From Bacillus_BD oryzisoli_A (GTDB lineage: Bacteria; Bacillota; Bacilli; Bacillales; Cytobacillaceae): a stretch of 64,000 nt of DNA. The notes beneath the pieces were generated by a model that saw only the letters and a program-made list of their open reading frames with translations, was not told where the DNA came from and made no database searches. Where the stretch lies: contig NZ_JBHZRC010000006.1 of assembly GCF_043641075.1 (NCBI RefSeq), positions 1-64,000 of the forward strand. Direction: 5' to 3'. The position numbers were made by a program, and so were the translations under genes. Each line of letters opens with the position of its first letter. Position 1 is the first letter of the stretch. Below are positions 8,384 through 17,113 of this stretch, piece by piece.

Positions 8384-9850
8384 TTAATTTTTTCTGATTA
8401 GTAGTTTTTGTTCCTCAATGACATATTCACAATTAGTGACTCGTTCAATGAACATACGATCATGTGATACGAGAATGACTGTCCCCTCATATCCTTTTAA
8501 GAAGCGCTCTAATGCTTCAATACAAAAAACATCCAAAAAATTAGTCGGTTCATCTAGAATTAGCACATTGTATCTTCCTAGAAAAAGCTGACACAATACT
8601 AGACGAATCGCTTCGCCGCCACTTAATTGAAGGACATTTTTAATAAGATCGCTTCCTGTAAAATTCATGGAGTGAAGGACCGAACGTATTTTACTTTCAT
8701 TATAATCACTTCTGTTTTTTATATAATCAAGAATACCCTCCTCTTTAGTAAATTGATAATCCATTTGTTTATAGGCTCCGATAACGGCTTTGGGGGATAG
8801 GACGATGCCTTCTCCACGGTTTAAAATATGGTCAAGTAAAGTTGTTTTTCCTGCCCCATTGCAGCCTGTAATCGCAATGGTTTTACCCAACGGAAATTGA
8901 AAACTAACTTCTTTGAGAAGTATCTTATCACCCACTTTCAGGGTTACACGTTCACCCATGATGGGGTATTTATTGTGCATCAGGAGTGCTGGAGATTGCT
9001 GGAAACAGAGTAGTGGTTCCTCCTTTGGGGCCTCTATACTCTTCAGTTGTTCAACGCGCTTTTCAATCGCTTTTGCAGCACGTTGAACCGCCTTTTGACC
9101 TGTGTCTTTTGATTTGGTCATGAACATCTTATTCGCCTTCGCTTTTGTTTCCTTTTTTGAAATATGTCCGTTCGCTTGCGTGATTTTGTCGGCCTTTTTC
9201 ATCTTTTCCTCTGCAGCTTTTAAAAGACGGTTCTTTTCTTTGATATAGTTTTCATGCTGTTCTTGCTGCTGTTTTCTCTGCAGCTCTTTTTGTTTAACGT
9301 AATCTGAATAATTTCCAGTGTATTCGATGATACAACCATCTTCAATTTCCCATATTTTCGTAACAAGCTTATCTAACACGTAGCGATCATGACTTACAAG
9401 TACAAGCGCACCATAATAATATGTCATTTCTTCGATGAAAAATTGTTTTCCAGCTTCATCGAGGTGTGTGGTCGGTTCGTCAATTAATAAACCTTCATGA
9501 TAGTCTGACATAATATGTGCTAACTTCAGCCTTGTTTGTTCACCGCCACTAAGATTTTCCATTTCAGTTTTTGGGATAGATAACCTCCCGATTAGCTCGT
9601 AATTTACTTCTCGATTAATTGGAGAGGCTAATTGATCGAAATACATAAAATCCACAAACCGTCTTACATGACCTTTCTCTGGTTGAATCCGGCCAGCCAT
9701 TAGTTTCAGCAGCGTACTCTTCCCTGCTCCATTTTTACCAACAATCCCGATACGATCGTACTGATGAACGGAAAGGTGGGAAATAGATAGCACTAATTTA
9801 TCTAAATAGGAAAGTTGAATATTTTCCAATTCGAGACATACTTTTTCCAT
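8384..9850 (-). CDS. ABC-F ribosomal protection protein (Vga/Msr/VmlR type)
   Basis: Soluble ABC-F ATPase (488 aa) with two nucleotide-binding domains and no membrane segment. Domain 1: Walker A GKNGAGKST (38-46), signature LSGGEQ (about 100-105), Walker B LLIDEP with H-switch S-H-D-R. A long Lys/Glu-rich helical linker spans about 180-290, the part that in this family reaches the ribosomal P site and peptidyl-transferase centre. Domain 2: GCNGAGKTT, LSGGEA, LILDEPTNFLD. Length, linker and the upstream attenuator-like hairpin fit antibiotic-responsive ABC-F genes for lincosamides, streptogramins or pleuromutilins rather than housekeeping EttA/Uup types. The spectrum cannot be told from sequence. 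Confidence 0.88.
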   Translation of the reverse strand: MEKVCLELENIQLSYLDKLVLSISHLSVHQYDRIGIVGKNGAGKSTLLKLMAGRIQPEKGHVRRFVDFMYFDQLASPINREVNYELIGRLSIPKTEMENLSGGEQTRLKLAHIMSDYHEGLLIDEPTTHLDEAGKQFFIEEMTYYYGALVLVSHDRYVLDKLVTKIWEIEDGCIIEYTGNYSDYVKQKELQRKQQQEQHENYIKEKNRLLKAAEEKMKKADKITQANGHISKKETKAKANKMFMTKSKDTGQKAVQRAAKAIEKRVEQLKSIEAPKEEPLLCFQQSPALLMHNKYPIMGERVTLKVGDKILLKEVSFQFPLGKTIAITGCNGAGKTTLLDHILNRGEGIVLSPKAVIGAYKQMDYQFTKEEGILDYIKNRSDYNESKIRSVLHSMNFTGSDLIKNVLQLSGGEAIRLVLCQLFLGRYNVLILDEPTNFLDVFCIEALERFLKGYEGTVILVSHDRMFIERVTNCEYVIEEQKLLIRKN

Positions 9851-9874
9851 TTTCTTTACCTCACTTTACTTTTG

Positions 9875-9934
9875 TTAAATAAAAAAAGTCACAGGCGATC
9901 TGCCTGTGACTCCAGAGTAAAGGGAAGAACCCAT
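9875..9934 (-). promoter_or_regulatory. Possible antibiotic-responsive attenuator of the ABC-F gene
   Basis: On the minus strand, a perfect 10-bp stem (AGTCACAGGC and complement, 9887-9911, 5-nt loop) is followed by seven T and lies only 36 nt before the ABC-F start: an intrinsic terminator inside the leader. A 19-codon frame (ATG at 9934, stop at 9875) runs through the stem, though its ribosome site is poor. Known ABC-F genes such as vmlR use ribosome stalling on a leader peptide to prevent such a terminator from forming. The terminator is seen; the mechanism is inferred. Confidence 0.6.
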
Positions 9935-10018
9935 CCTTATTGGATTAGAGTGGTTAGAAGCCGTTCTCAAATAAACCTTCCAATTGAGTAAGATAGAAGG
10001 TAAATTAGACATAAATAA

Positions 10019-10044
10019 AGAAAGGCAGAATCATCCGCCTTTCT
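10019..10044 (-). terminator. Terminator-like hairpin
   Basis: AGAAAGGC (10019-10026) pairs with GCCTTTCT (10037-10044). Read on the minus strand it is followed by T-rich sequence, just after the stop of the decayed membrane-protein fragment. Confidence 0.5.
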
Positions 10045-10049
10045 ATACA

Positions 10050-10146
10050 TTACATATGATCACTATTTCTACGTAACAATAGTAATAGAAAACACATAGT
10101 AATTGCTAAACCAGCAAAATATGCGTATTTATCATATGAAATGAAG
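10050..10146 (-). pseudogene. Fragment of a membrane-protein gene
   Basis: The minus strand reads a short frame containing F-I-S-Y-D-K-Y-A-Y-F-A-G-L and then a hydrophobic helix ending R-R-N-S-D-H-M-stop, like the last helix of a transporter. No start codon or upstream part remains; the frame runs into the inverted-repeat element at 10147. A terminator-like hairpin follows the stop. It is probably a gene remnant cut off by that element, or a very small membrane peptide. Confidence 0.35.
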
Positions 10147-10273
10147 ATTATTAAAAAAGGACAGACTTATCCCGTTTACTCTGTATGCACAAAACAGAGC
10201 CTTTGAACGTATTCAATTACTGGTTCAAAGTTGGGAATCGAAGTCTCATAGCATGTGTCATTTTTTAATAATC
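10147..10273. mobile_element. 127-bp MITE-like inverted-repeat element
   Basis: The ends ATTATTAAAAAAGGACA (10147-10163) and its inverted match (10257-10273, 16 of 17) bound a segment full of smaller hairpins: CTTTGAAC/GTTCAAAG at 10201-10230 and CTCTGT/ACAGAG near 10178-10196. It has no coding capacity. The inner ACAGAGCCTT also appears in the ends of the element at 63606-63883. It separates a strong AGGAGG ribosome site (minus strand, about 10274-10279) from the membrane-protein fragment. I see no clear target duplication. The rest of 10274-10428 holds nothing recognisable. Confidence 0.5.
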
Positions 10274-10428
10274 CTCCTGAAAATATAAAAGTACAAAAAT
10301 AATTATAGGTTCTCTAATAATTAAAGTCAAAGAAAAATAATACTAACTCTTTCCTCAACTAGGCCCCATTTACTTTAAGCACCTATCATCCCATTTAAAC
10401 TTTCACCCGAGAAAGCTGTTATAAACTC

Positions 10429-10959
10429 CTATTTTTCAACCATATCTCTTTCTTGCACAAGGTTTGATGTATTTTCTATCAACCTACGACAAAGCTTAAT
10501 CGCACCATAGCCAAGCAATCCTCCAGAGGTGTTTAGTAGTAGGTCGTCGACATCAAAAATTCCGAGAGAAAAAAACACCTGAAAGCATTCCAAGGATAAA
10601 CTTAAACACAATGAACGGGCTAAGACGCCTATGAATGACATTCCTCTATCTTTAGACAATAGAATAAGAAAGATTCCTAATGGTATGAACGCTACGATAT
10701 TCCCAATCAAATTACTAAAATCATGCCACCCTGATAGACTCTGAATATTAATGACGATTGTTTGGAACGGGATAAAATTCCCGCTTTGCAACTGGTACAT
10801 GAGATGATCAGGATTCCCAAGATTCCTCTGAAGTTGCTGCCAGAGAAAGGTCATATCTCTCCAGCGGAACTTAAATAGTATGATTCTCAGTAATACGTAT
10901 ATATAAAAGACAAATAAGGCTAGTATAATCATATTGTTCATTACTATCTTTTTTTTCAT
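10429..10959 (-). CDS. VanZ-family membrane protein
   Basis: A 176-aa protein with about five hydrophobic segments. The VanZ-domain signature is visible: N-F-I-P-F, then N-L-I-G-N-I-V-A-F-I-P-L-G, the S-L-x-x-E-C-x-Q helix, and F-D-V-D-D-L-L-L-N-T-S-G-G. VanZ proteins give low-level teicoplanin resistance or affect the envelope; biochemistry is not settled. Its start overlaps the vanY-like stop by 4 bases, so the two are co-translated. Confidence 0.87.
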   Translation of the reverse strand: MKKKIVMNNMIILALFVFYIYVLLRIILFKFRWRDMTFLWQQLQRNLGNPDHLMYQLQSGNFIPFQTIVINIQSLSGWHDFSNLIGNIVAFIPLGIFLILLSKDRGMSFIGVLARSLCLSLSLECFQVFFSLGIFDVDDLLLNTSGGLLGYGAIKLCRRLIENTSNLVQERDMVEK

Positions 10960-11867
10960 TGTGACATCCTTCTCCCCGTGAGACTAGTATGTGTTGAATT
11001 GGGATACACGGTCACAATGACACCATCTATATTGTTACCTGATATCTCCCAACGAAGAGTGGAAGCCACATGAATGGTTGTATCTTTGGTTACTGGGTAG
11101 TATGAAATCTTATATTCTTCACCCTGTATAGTCTGTGAAATGGACTTTTGCTCTTTTAAAAAATCCAAGTATTCTTCTAAAGTAAAATTCTTTTCCTCCA
11201 TAATCGCACTATGCGGCAATCCAACATAGCGTATATGCCAAGGTTCATACTGGATGCCTGTAATTGCTGTTTTGTCCTTTGGATAGCGTAAAACGAACCC
11301 GTATTTCCAAGCGTTTTCTTCTATCCACTTTCCTTCTGGTGCATCCGCCATCTTCATTTGAGTAGATCCCACATCAAGCGATAAACCCAGATTGTGTTCG
11401 CTATAGCCCGCTGGCAGCGCATAGGCAGAACCCATTTCTTGATAAAGGGCACTTTGCTCACCAAAATCTCGAAAGCCACTTGTAATGGAGAAATTATGAA
11501 CTCCATCTTTTTTTGCTGCAGTAATCATCTCTGAAAATCTACGTGCTAGTTCCTCTGACAAATAAATATTGTTATCCAACAATCCGTACCCCTTTGTCCA
11601 TTCATGATGCGTAGATAGATTGATCACATCCGATTTTATACTTTTTGGGCGAACCAGATATTCACTGTTGACCAAAAGTAGATTTCCTTGATACGTTTGT
11701 TCCTCTGTAATCTCAATTTTATTGACATTTTCAGAAATACTTCTATTCTCGACTTTATCTTTTTCATAGTGTTCTTCATTTTGTCTTTCTTCCTTTGATT
11801 CAAAAATTGGTTCAATAAATAGGATTGTTAAACAAAAGCATAATAATAAAAATCCCCACTTTTTCAT
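10956..11867 (-). CDS. vanY: VanY-type D-Ala-D-Ala carboxypeptidase (M15)
   Basis: Membrane-anchored zinc peptidase that removes the terminal D-Ala from peptidoglycan precursors. Residues 5-22 are an uncleaved signal/anchor. M15B motifs: S-G-F-R-x-x-x-x-Q (130-138), S-x-H-x-x-G-L-x-x-D (zinc ligands H158 and D165) and E-P-W-H (catalytic E208, zinc ligand H211). At 303 aa it matches the usual VanY size. It follows the vanS-like gene by about 100 nt and overlaps the vanZ-like gene, so expression is probably set by that two-component system. Bacillus also has similar DacV/LdcB-like enzymes, so a cell-wall maintenance role is possible. Confidence 0.85.
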   Translation of the reverse strand: MKKWGFLLLCFCLTILFIEPIFESKEERQNEEHYEKDKVENRSISENVNKIEITEEQTYQGNLLLVNSEYLVRPKSIKSDVINLSTHHEWTKGYGLLDNNIYLSEELARRFSEMITAAKKDGVHNFSITSGFRDFGEQSALYQEMGSAYALPAGYSEHNLGLSLDVGSTQMKMADAPEGKWIEENAWKYGFVLRYPKDKTAITGIQYEPWHIRYVGLPHSAIMEEKNFTLEEYLDFLKEQKSISQTIQGEEYKISYYPVTKDTTIHVASTLRWEISGNNIDGVIVTVYPNSTHTSLTGRRMSQ

Positions 11868-11969
11868 TTTAATCTCCTCCTTGATGCAGCCTGTTACTAG
11901 GATAGGAAAAACTATTAAAATAAAAAGTGGGGTAAATATTAAATTTTTCTTAAATTATTCCATACATTA

Positions 11970-13076
11970 TTAATCTTTTAATGAATCCTCCATTGGTAAT
12001 CGGACTTCAAATAAAGTGCGTATTACATCACTTTCGGCAGTGATTGTCCCGTTGTGTTGCTCTACAATATTCTTCGCAATGAATAAACCGAGTCCTGTAC
12101 TATTTTCTTGATGAGTTCGTGCTTTGTCACCGGTATAAAGCATATCAAATATATGGGGCAGTTCGGCTGGAGGAATGGCATCCCCATAATTAATCACTTG
12201 AATAACTACTTCCTTTGAATCAATTATACCGTTGATGTCGACATACTGCCCTTCATATCCATAACGATTGGCATTAATCAGAAGATTTTCAAACACTCGT
12301 GCCAATAACTCTCCATCCCCCATAATAGATAAAGGAGAAATCATATTCATCCGAACGATCAAATCGTTTTTCTCGAAAACAGGATACAACTCTTCTTTCA
12401 ATTGAACAAGCAGCTCATTTAAGTCGATTGGTTTCTTCTGAATGGGTAACATGCCATAATTCATCCTAGTTATCCCGAATAATTCATCAATTAGCCTTTC
12501 TAACCGTTGAGATTTAGTAAAGGCTATCGTTAAAAAATGTTGGACCTGTTCTTTAGTCAAGCTACCATCCTTGAGAATTAAATCCAAATATCCTAAAACA
12601 GAGGTAAGTGGCGTCCGCAAATCATGGGCTAAATTTACGACTAATTGATCTTTACTGCTTTCTGAAAAATCTCCTCGTTGAATCGCCTCTTCCAATTTTT
12701 CACTTGCCAAATTGATGCTTTGTGCAATATCACTAAATTCATCATTTGATACGATTTGAATTCGATGCTTAAAGTCACCCTGAGCAAGATAATGAATTCC
12801 TTTAGAAATCTCTTTGAAATAGGTTGAGTAGGGTTTTGTGAAGAAAAAGAAAAATACTATTGAAAGCAAGATAAATAACAATAAAAAGACGTTTAGGTCT
12901 CCAATATTTCCTATGATTTTTCGAAAATATGCTAGTGTATCTCCATGATTCACACTTGTATAATAATACAATTGAAGCACTTTAAAGAGTAGGTATGTAA
13001 TGACGCTCGACAACAACATGCTCAAACCTAGTAATAGAATCATTTTTGCACGAAAGCCTCGTAGTATGTTACCCAT
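11970..13076 (-). CDS. VanS-like sensor histidine kinase
   Basis: Residues 12-35 and 62-80 are transmembrane helices around a short external loop of about 26 residues. A HAMP linker follows (81-135). The HisKA box is N-L-A-H-D-L-R-T-P-L-T-S, with H151 the phosphoacceptor. The HATPase domain has N-A-N-R-Y, the D-A-I-P-P loop and T-G-L-G-L-F. The small sensor loop is typical of VanS and other cell-envelope-sensing kinases. Its start overlaps the response regulator stop by 8 bases. Confidence 0.87.
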   Translation of the reverse strand: MGNILRGFRAKMILLLGLSMLLSSVITYLLFKVLQLYYYTSVNHGDTLAYFRKIIGNIGDLNVFLLLFILLSIVFFFFFTKPYSTYFKEISKGIHYLAQGDFKHRIQIVSNDEFSDIAQSINLASEKLEEAIQRGDFSESSKDQLVVNLAHDLRTPLTSVLGYLDLILKDGSLTKEQVQHFLTIAFTKSQRLERLIDELFGITRMNYGMLPIQKKPIDLNELLVQLKEELYPVFEKNDLIVRMNMISPLSIMGDGELLARVFENLLINANRYGYEGQYVDINGIIDSKEVVIQVINYGDAIPPAELPHIFDMLYTGDKARTHQENSTGLGLFIAKNIVEQHNGTITAESDVIRTLFEVRLPMEDSLKD

Positions 13077-13764
13077 TGAATTTATACCCTACACCCCATA
13101 CAGTTTTGATTAATTTGTTTTTTCGTTTGTCCTCTTCAAGTTTTTTCCTCAACGTACGAATATGAACCATCACAGTATTCCCACCTTCATAGTATGCATC
13201 TCCCCATACCTTCTGAAAAATATCTTCTGCACTATAAACTTTATTTGGATTACTGCCTAATAAAAATAAAATGTCAAATTCCTTCGGCGTTAACTCAATA
13301 TTCTTACCAAACAGTGTTACTGTACGATGTTCAGGAGAGATTGTTAATCCACCAAATTCCAAGATTGAGTTGTGATTGGCAATAGGTTGATTCAACTTCA
13401 TAAAGCGACGCAGCTGTGCATTGACGCGTGCTACCAATTCAATGGGGATAAATGGTTTAGTCATATAATCATCCGCTCCAATTACCAACCCTTGCACTTT
13501 ATCGAAATCAGATGTTTTAGCACTCAAAAATATGATTGGCATATTATGTTTTTCACGAATGCGACGGATTGCTTCATATCCATCCATTTTTGGCATCATA
13601 ATATCTAAAATCATCAAATCAATTGTCTGAGCCTCGACAACACGAACAGCCTCTTGCCCATCCGATACTTTAATAATATGGTATCCTTCTTTTTCTAGAT
13701 AGATGGCAATCAGATCAGCAATCTCCTCTTCATCATCTGCAATTAAAATCGATATACGTTTCAT
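13069..13764 (-). CDS. VanR-like OmpR-family response regulator
   Basis: Receiver domain with the acidic pair D10-D11 and phosphoacceptor D54 in M-I-L-D-I-M-M-P; the A-K-T and K-P-F switch residues are present. The C-terminal OmpR winged helix ends in V-W-G-V-G-Y-K-F. I start at the ATG before K-R-I-S-I, which has a GGGAGTGGG ribosome site; an in-frame ATG lies 27 bases upstream. It is the first gene of the regulator-kinase-vanY-vanZ unit. No vanH, vanA or vanX homologue is visible, so this is not a full glycopeptide-resistance operon. Confidence 0.88.
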   Translation of the reverse strand: MKRISILIADDEEEIADLIAIYLEKEGYHIIKVSDGQEAVRVVEAQTIDLMILDIMMPKMDGYEAIRRIREKHNMPIIFLSAKTSDFDKVQGLVIGADDYMTKPFIPIELVARVNAQLRRFMKLNQPIANHNSILEFGGLTISPEHRTVTLFGKNIELTPKEFDILFLLGSNPNKVYSAEDIFQKVWGDAYYEGGNTVMVHIRTLRKKLEEDKRKNKLIKTVWGVGYKFNG

Positions 13765-13791
13765 CTTTCCCACTCCCATTACAAGTTCCAT

Positions 13792-14162
13792 TCTGCGAAT
13801 GATTATTTATCTTCACCCCGTTACAAAGCTCCCCCTAAAAGATTTGATGTTTTTGATGGAATAGTTTATCAGTCTAATTTTACCTATTTTGGTATCATTT
13901 AGAGCTCATTTTTTATTTTCTATTATTTCCTTTTATTATTCAAGAATATGGATAAAGAGCTAACGACGATTCTGCAACTTAACTTTCCTCATTTAGTAAC
14001 GATATGATTGAGGCTTTCCATCCGAAACTATTATTATTTGAATAATGAAGCACCCTCGATGTCATTCAGAGCTTACGCCTGATGGCTGAAGAATTATTAT
14101 TACCATAATTGCTATATTGATATGAATAATATGAAGATTACAAGATTCCTTTCAACAACACC
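13792..14162. other. Intergenic region, nothing recognised
   Basis: AT-rich stretch with no frame, ribosome site or repeat that I can support. It should hold the promoter of the vanR-like gene, but no clear -35/-10 pair stands out. Confidence 0.4.
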
Positions 14163-14190
14163 AAAAAGAGGCTATATTCTAAGCCCCTCT
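14163..14190 (-). terminator. Terminator after the DUF402 gene
   Basis: On the minus strand AGAGGGGCT pairs with AGCCTCT (one bulged base), followed by TTTTT. It lies about 135 nt past the DUF402 stop. Confidence 0.5.
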
Positions 14191-14325
14191 AGAAGAAAAT
14201 CTTGATGTGGTCTAAATCGTTACCTTTTTTCTTTCCTGCCATCCAGATTTCACTATATACATTTTCTTATATACCATTGTACTCTGTAAATGCCGCATCA
14301 GCGACAGCTTAGCCATATTTGCAAC

Positions 14326-14823
14326 CTAATCTAACAAATCAAGAACTTCGTTTTGAAATGGGAATTCTTTGTTACGTACTGTCTTTTTTAGCTTTTCTAA
14401 TGCTTCAATGGCACTTTGTTTCATTTCAGCTGAATAGTTATATTTAGAGCTATTCAGCTCGAACTCATCTTCATCTACGACTTTCCAATTCTCATCATGC
14501 TTTTTTACATAATCCAAATCTAAATCTACGAAACTGATTTGGCTATTACCAATTATTGGTGGCAATGCAATATTACAATAATAGGTAATGATTTTTCTGT
14601 TTTCAATTTCGATTGAAACTGTATACCATTCCTTTTTAAAGAAAAAATCAAGCCAATGATTGTTTGTCGTGTATGCCTTATTTTTGGTGTGATGGTTAAT
14701 TTGCGTTCCTGGTTTACAGTGAATGATTACATAATCGTCTGTTTGTTCTAGTAACTCCCCTTGCCACTCGTAGTGAGAGATATCTGGGTGTTTTAGTCCT
14801 TTTACATTTATTAATTTTTTCAT
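14326..14823 (-). CDS. DUF402-domain protein
   Basis: A 165-aa cytosolic protein of the DUF402/FomD-like fold, related to the nucleoside tri-/diphosphatase YgaC and to FomD. Visible family features are the strand I-I-T-Y-Y-C-N-I-A-L-P-P and the acidic F-V-D-L-D-L-D-Y-V that holds metal ligands; the usual Y-x-D-I aspartate is Asn here. No operon partners. A phosphatase role is possible, but the Asn change makes activity uncertain. Confidence 0.75.
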   Translation of the reverse strand: MKKLINVKGLKHPDISHYEWQGELLEQTDDYVIIHCKPGTQINHHTKNKAYTTNNHWLDFFFKKEWYTVSIEIENRKIITYYCNIALPPIIGNSQISFVDLDLDYVKKHDENWKVVDEDEFELNSSKYNYSAEMKQSAIEALEKLKKTVRNKEFPFQNEVLDLLD

Positions 14824-14963
14824 TCTATCTCCGCTTCCACTAAAAACTATTACAATATTTTATCATACATCCGCATGCGGAGGGCAGATACTCAATAGCT
14901 GGCTGTCCTATTTACAATCCTCCGAATAAGTACATAAAACAGGGATACAGCCTTATGCAATAA

Positions 14964-14988
14964 GCCAACGAACCCCTCCCCGCGGCTC
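14964..14988. repeat. Dispersed GC-rich palindrome (R1)
   Basis: A degenerate copy (GCCAACGAACCCC...CGCGGCTC) ending 3 bp before the ZIP transporter stop codon, so it lies in the 3' end or terminator region of that gene. Confidence 0.6.
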
Positions 14989-14991
14989 AAT

Positions 14992-15807
14992 TTATCCTAA
15001 AGCCACATCAAGAATCATCATTAATACAAAGCCAATCATTAAGCTCATTGAGGCTAAGTCCTTATTACCCTTTTCTTGTGAGCTTGGTATTACTTCTTCC
15101 ACTACAACAAAAATCATTGCTCCTGCCGCAAAACTTAATGCATAAGGCAGTATTGGCTCGATAAATGAAACAGCAAACGCACCAATCACGGCTGCAATCG
15201 GTTCGACCATCCCTGAAAATTGTCCGTAGAAAAAGCTTTTTCTACGAGACATGCCCTCACCTCTTAAAGGCATTGAAACCGCCACACCTTCAGGAAAGTT
15301 TTGGATACCGATTCCGAGGGCAAGTGTCAAAGCACCCGCTAAAGAAGCCTCTGTTCCCCCATTTGCAAGTGCACCGAACGCAATCCCGACAGCTAGTCCC
15401 TCTGGAATATTGTGGAGGGTGATAGCAAGAACCAACAGTGTACTTCTTTTTCTCTTTTTAGGATAGTATCCCTCTGCTTCACTAAGCGGAGTATTTGGAT
15501 GAAGATGTGGAAGGACCTTATCAATTCCCCATAAAAAAATCCCGCCTAATAAAAATCCAAATGCGGCTGGAAACCAAGTTCCTATCGCATTGTCCTCTGA
15601 CATTTCGATTGCAGGACCGAGTAATGACCAATAGCTGGCTGCAATCATTACACCTCCAGCAAATCCCAGCATACTATCTAACAATCTCTGGTTAATTGTT
15701 TTTGTTGCAAAAACAAGCGTCGCCCCAACGGCAGTCATTCCCCACGTAAATAAAGTAGCGATAAATGCTTGTGTTATTGGATTAAACTGTTGAAAAAAAT
15801 GAATCAT
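14992..15807 (-). CDS. ZIP-family metal transporter
   Basis: A 271-aa membrane protein with eight helices. The ZIP metal-site motifs are clear: H-N-I-P-E-G-L-A-V-G in helix 4 and Q-N-F-P-E-G-V-A-V-S in helix 5. A short basic/His loop (LPHLHPNT...KKRKR) separates helices 3 and 4. It resembles ZupT-type importers of Zn2+, Mn2+ or Fe2+; the metal cannot be fixed from the sequence. No metal-regulator box was recognised upstream. Confidence 0.88.
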   Translation of the reverse strand: MIHFFQQFNPITQAFIATLFTWGMTAVGATLVFATKTINQRLLDSMLGFAGGVMIAASYWSLLGPAIEMSEDNAIGTWFPAAFGFLLGGIFLWGIDKVLPHLHPNTPLSEAEGYYPKKRKRSTLLVLAITLHNIPEGLAVGIAFGALANGGTEASLAGALTLALGIGIQNFPEGVAVSMPLRGEGMSRRKSFFYGQFSGMVEPIAAVIGAFAVSFIEPILPYALSFAAGAMIFVVVEEVIPSSQEKGNKDLASMSLMIGFVLMMILDVALG

Positions 15808-16047
15808 AAGATGTACTCCTTGTTATCGGCCAAAGTTAGCCTAGTTCTAAAATATTTACCATAGGAAACATTTTAGAACTAAACCAAATAATAGTCAATT
15901 ATTTAATTTCATAATAGTGAATATTAATTTAATAATCTTTATTATGAACCATTTTTTACCAAAACTTGTTTAACTAATCCCAGATCAATTAATAACATTC
16001 TATTTAACAGAGACTCATTCCAAGATACTGTGAATGAATAAAAAAAA

Positions 16048-16074
16048 GACAGGAGTTTAATTTAAACTCTTGTC
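16048..16074 (-). terminator. Terminator after the SDR gene
   Basis: On the minus strand GACAAGAGTTTAA pairs with its complement (one mismatch) and is followed by a long T run. Bases 15808-16047 hold nothing else recognisable. Confidence 0.75.
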
Positions 16075-16124
16075 CCTTCACTAATAAATCACTCAACATT
16101 CGAACTCAATCTTCTTATTACAAC

Positions 16125-16151
16125 GGACCAACGAACCCGTCCCCGTGGCTC
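16125..16151. repeat. Dispersed GC-rich palindrome (R1)
   Basis: Copy reading GGACCAACGAACCCG...CGTGGCTC followed by TTTTT on the plus strand, directly after the SDR stop. Confidence 0.75.
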
Positions 16152-16154
16152 TTT

Positions 16155-16919
16155 TTATAGAATGGTGTTTTTCATTTTGGCGTACATGGTCTTGACTGAC
16201 TCATCAATTTCATCTCGGTTCATCCTCATGGCTTGTTCAGCACGTGCGTAGCCAATTTCGTTTTTCCCTGCTTCAAGGCCAGTAAATATGGCATCGGCAA
16301 ATTCATCTACAGGGGTGCCAAAGGTATGCAGGCCAGCTCCGCCTAAATCGGTATTAACGGCCGGTGGCGCAATTTCTATCACCTCAATGGACGTTTCTTC
16401 AAGCTGATGCCGTAAGCTCATCGTAAAGGAATGCACCGCCGCTTTCGTTGCAGAATAAATCGGCGCAATCGCCATTGGGGTAAAGGCTAAACCGGATGAT
16501 ACGTTAAGGATCGCCGCATAGTCTTTCTGGGCAAAGTACGGCGCAAAAAGCATGCAAAAATGAAAGGGAGCCTCAATGTTGGAGGCTATTTCTTGACTGT
16601 AGTAGCTCCACTCATCCTTCGCCTTCGTTTTAAGAACATGGTAGCGCTGCTGAATGCCTGCGTTGTTAACAAGCACGTTCACATCAGGGTGCTCGCTCTT
16701 GACCCAGTCGAACAAGGCAATCCGATCCGCTTCTTTGGTGACATCACAAACACGTGTAATCAGTTCAGGATATTTTGCCTTTGCCAACTGGAGCTTTGCT
16801 TCACGTCTGCCGCAGACAATGACTGTATTGCCTCGTTGTATGAATCGCTCAGCAAACGCAAATCCGATTCCTGCTGCCCCGCCAGTAATTAGTACTGTAT
16901 TGCCTGATCGTTTCATCAA
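16155..16919 (-). CDS. SDR-family oxidoreductase (DltE-like)
   Basis: A classical short-chain dehydrogenase (254 aa). The cofactor loop is T-G-G-A-A-G-I-G (12-19), the structural motif is N-N-A-G, the catalytic serine lies in N-V-S-S-G, and the Y-x-x-x-K pair is in Y-S-A-T-K. The pattern of the C-terminal half (E-I-A-P-P-A-V-N-T-D-L-G) is that of DltE-like oxidoreductases. Substrate unknown. Single gene. Confidence 0.87.
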   Translation of the reverse strand: MMKRSGNTVLITGGAAGIGFAFAERFIQRGNTVIVCGRREAKLQLAKAKYPELITRVCDVTKEADRIALFDWVKSEHPDVNVLVNNAGIQQRYHVLKTKAKDEWSYYSQEIASNIEAPFHFCMLFAPYFAQKDYAAILNVSSGLAFTPMAIAPIYSATKAAVHSFTMSLRHQLEETSIEVIEIAPPAVNTDLGGAGLHTFGTPVDEFADAIFTGLEAGKNEIGYARAEQAMRMNRDEIDESVKTMYAKMKNTIL

Positions 16920-17113
16920 ATCACTCTTTCGTTGAACGTTATGTAATTCCTCGTGTATTTTTAATCGTTTAAAATTGTATCAGAGCCATGATTTTGCAAT
17001 GCTCTTTCACTTTTGCTTCCAGTCCCTAATTTCCTACTCTAATCGGTTGCAGCACATCTTATCTTTTTCCTCTTAATTCCCAAATATTCTTCCCTTTTAC
17101 TAGTTTATTCCTA

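Noticed and set aside
10429..13791. Full glycopeptide-resistance operon
   Set aside because: No vanH, ligase or vanX homologue is present in the window.
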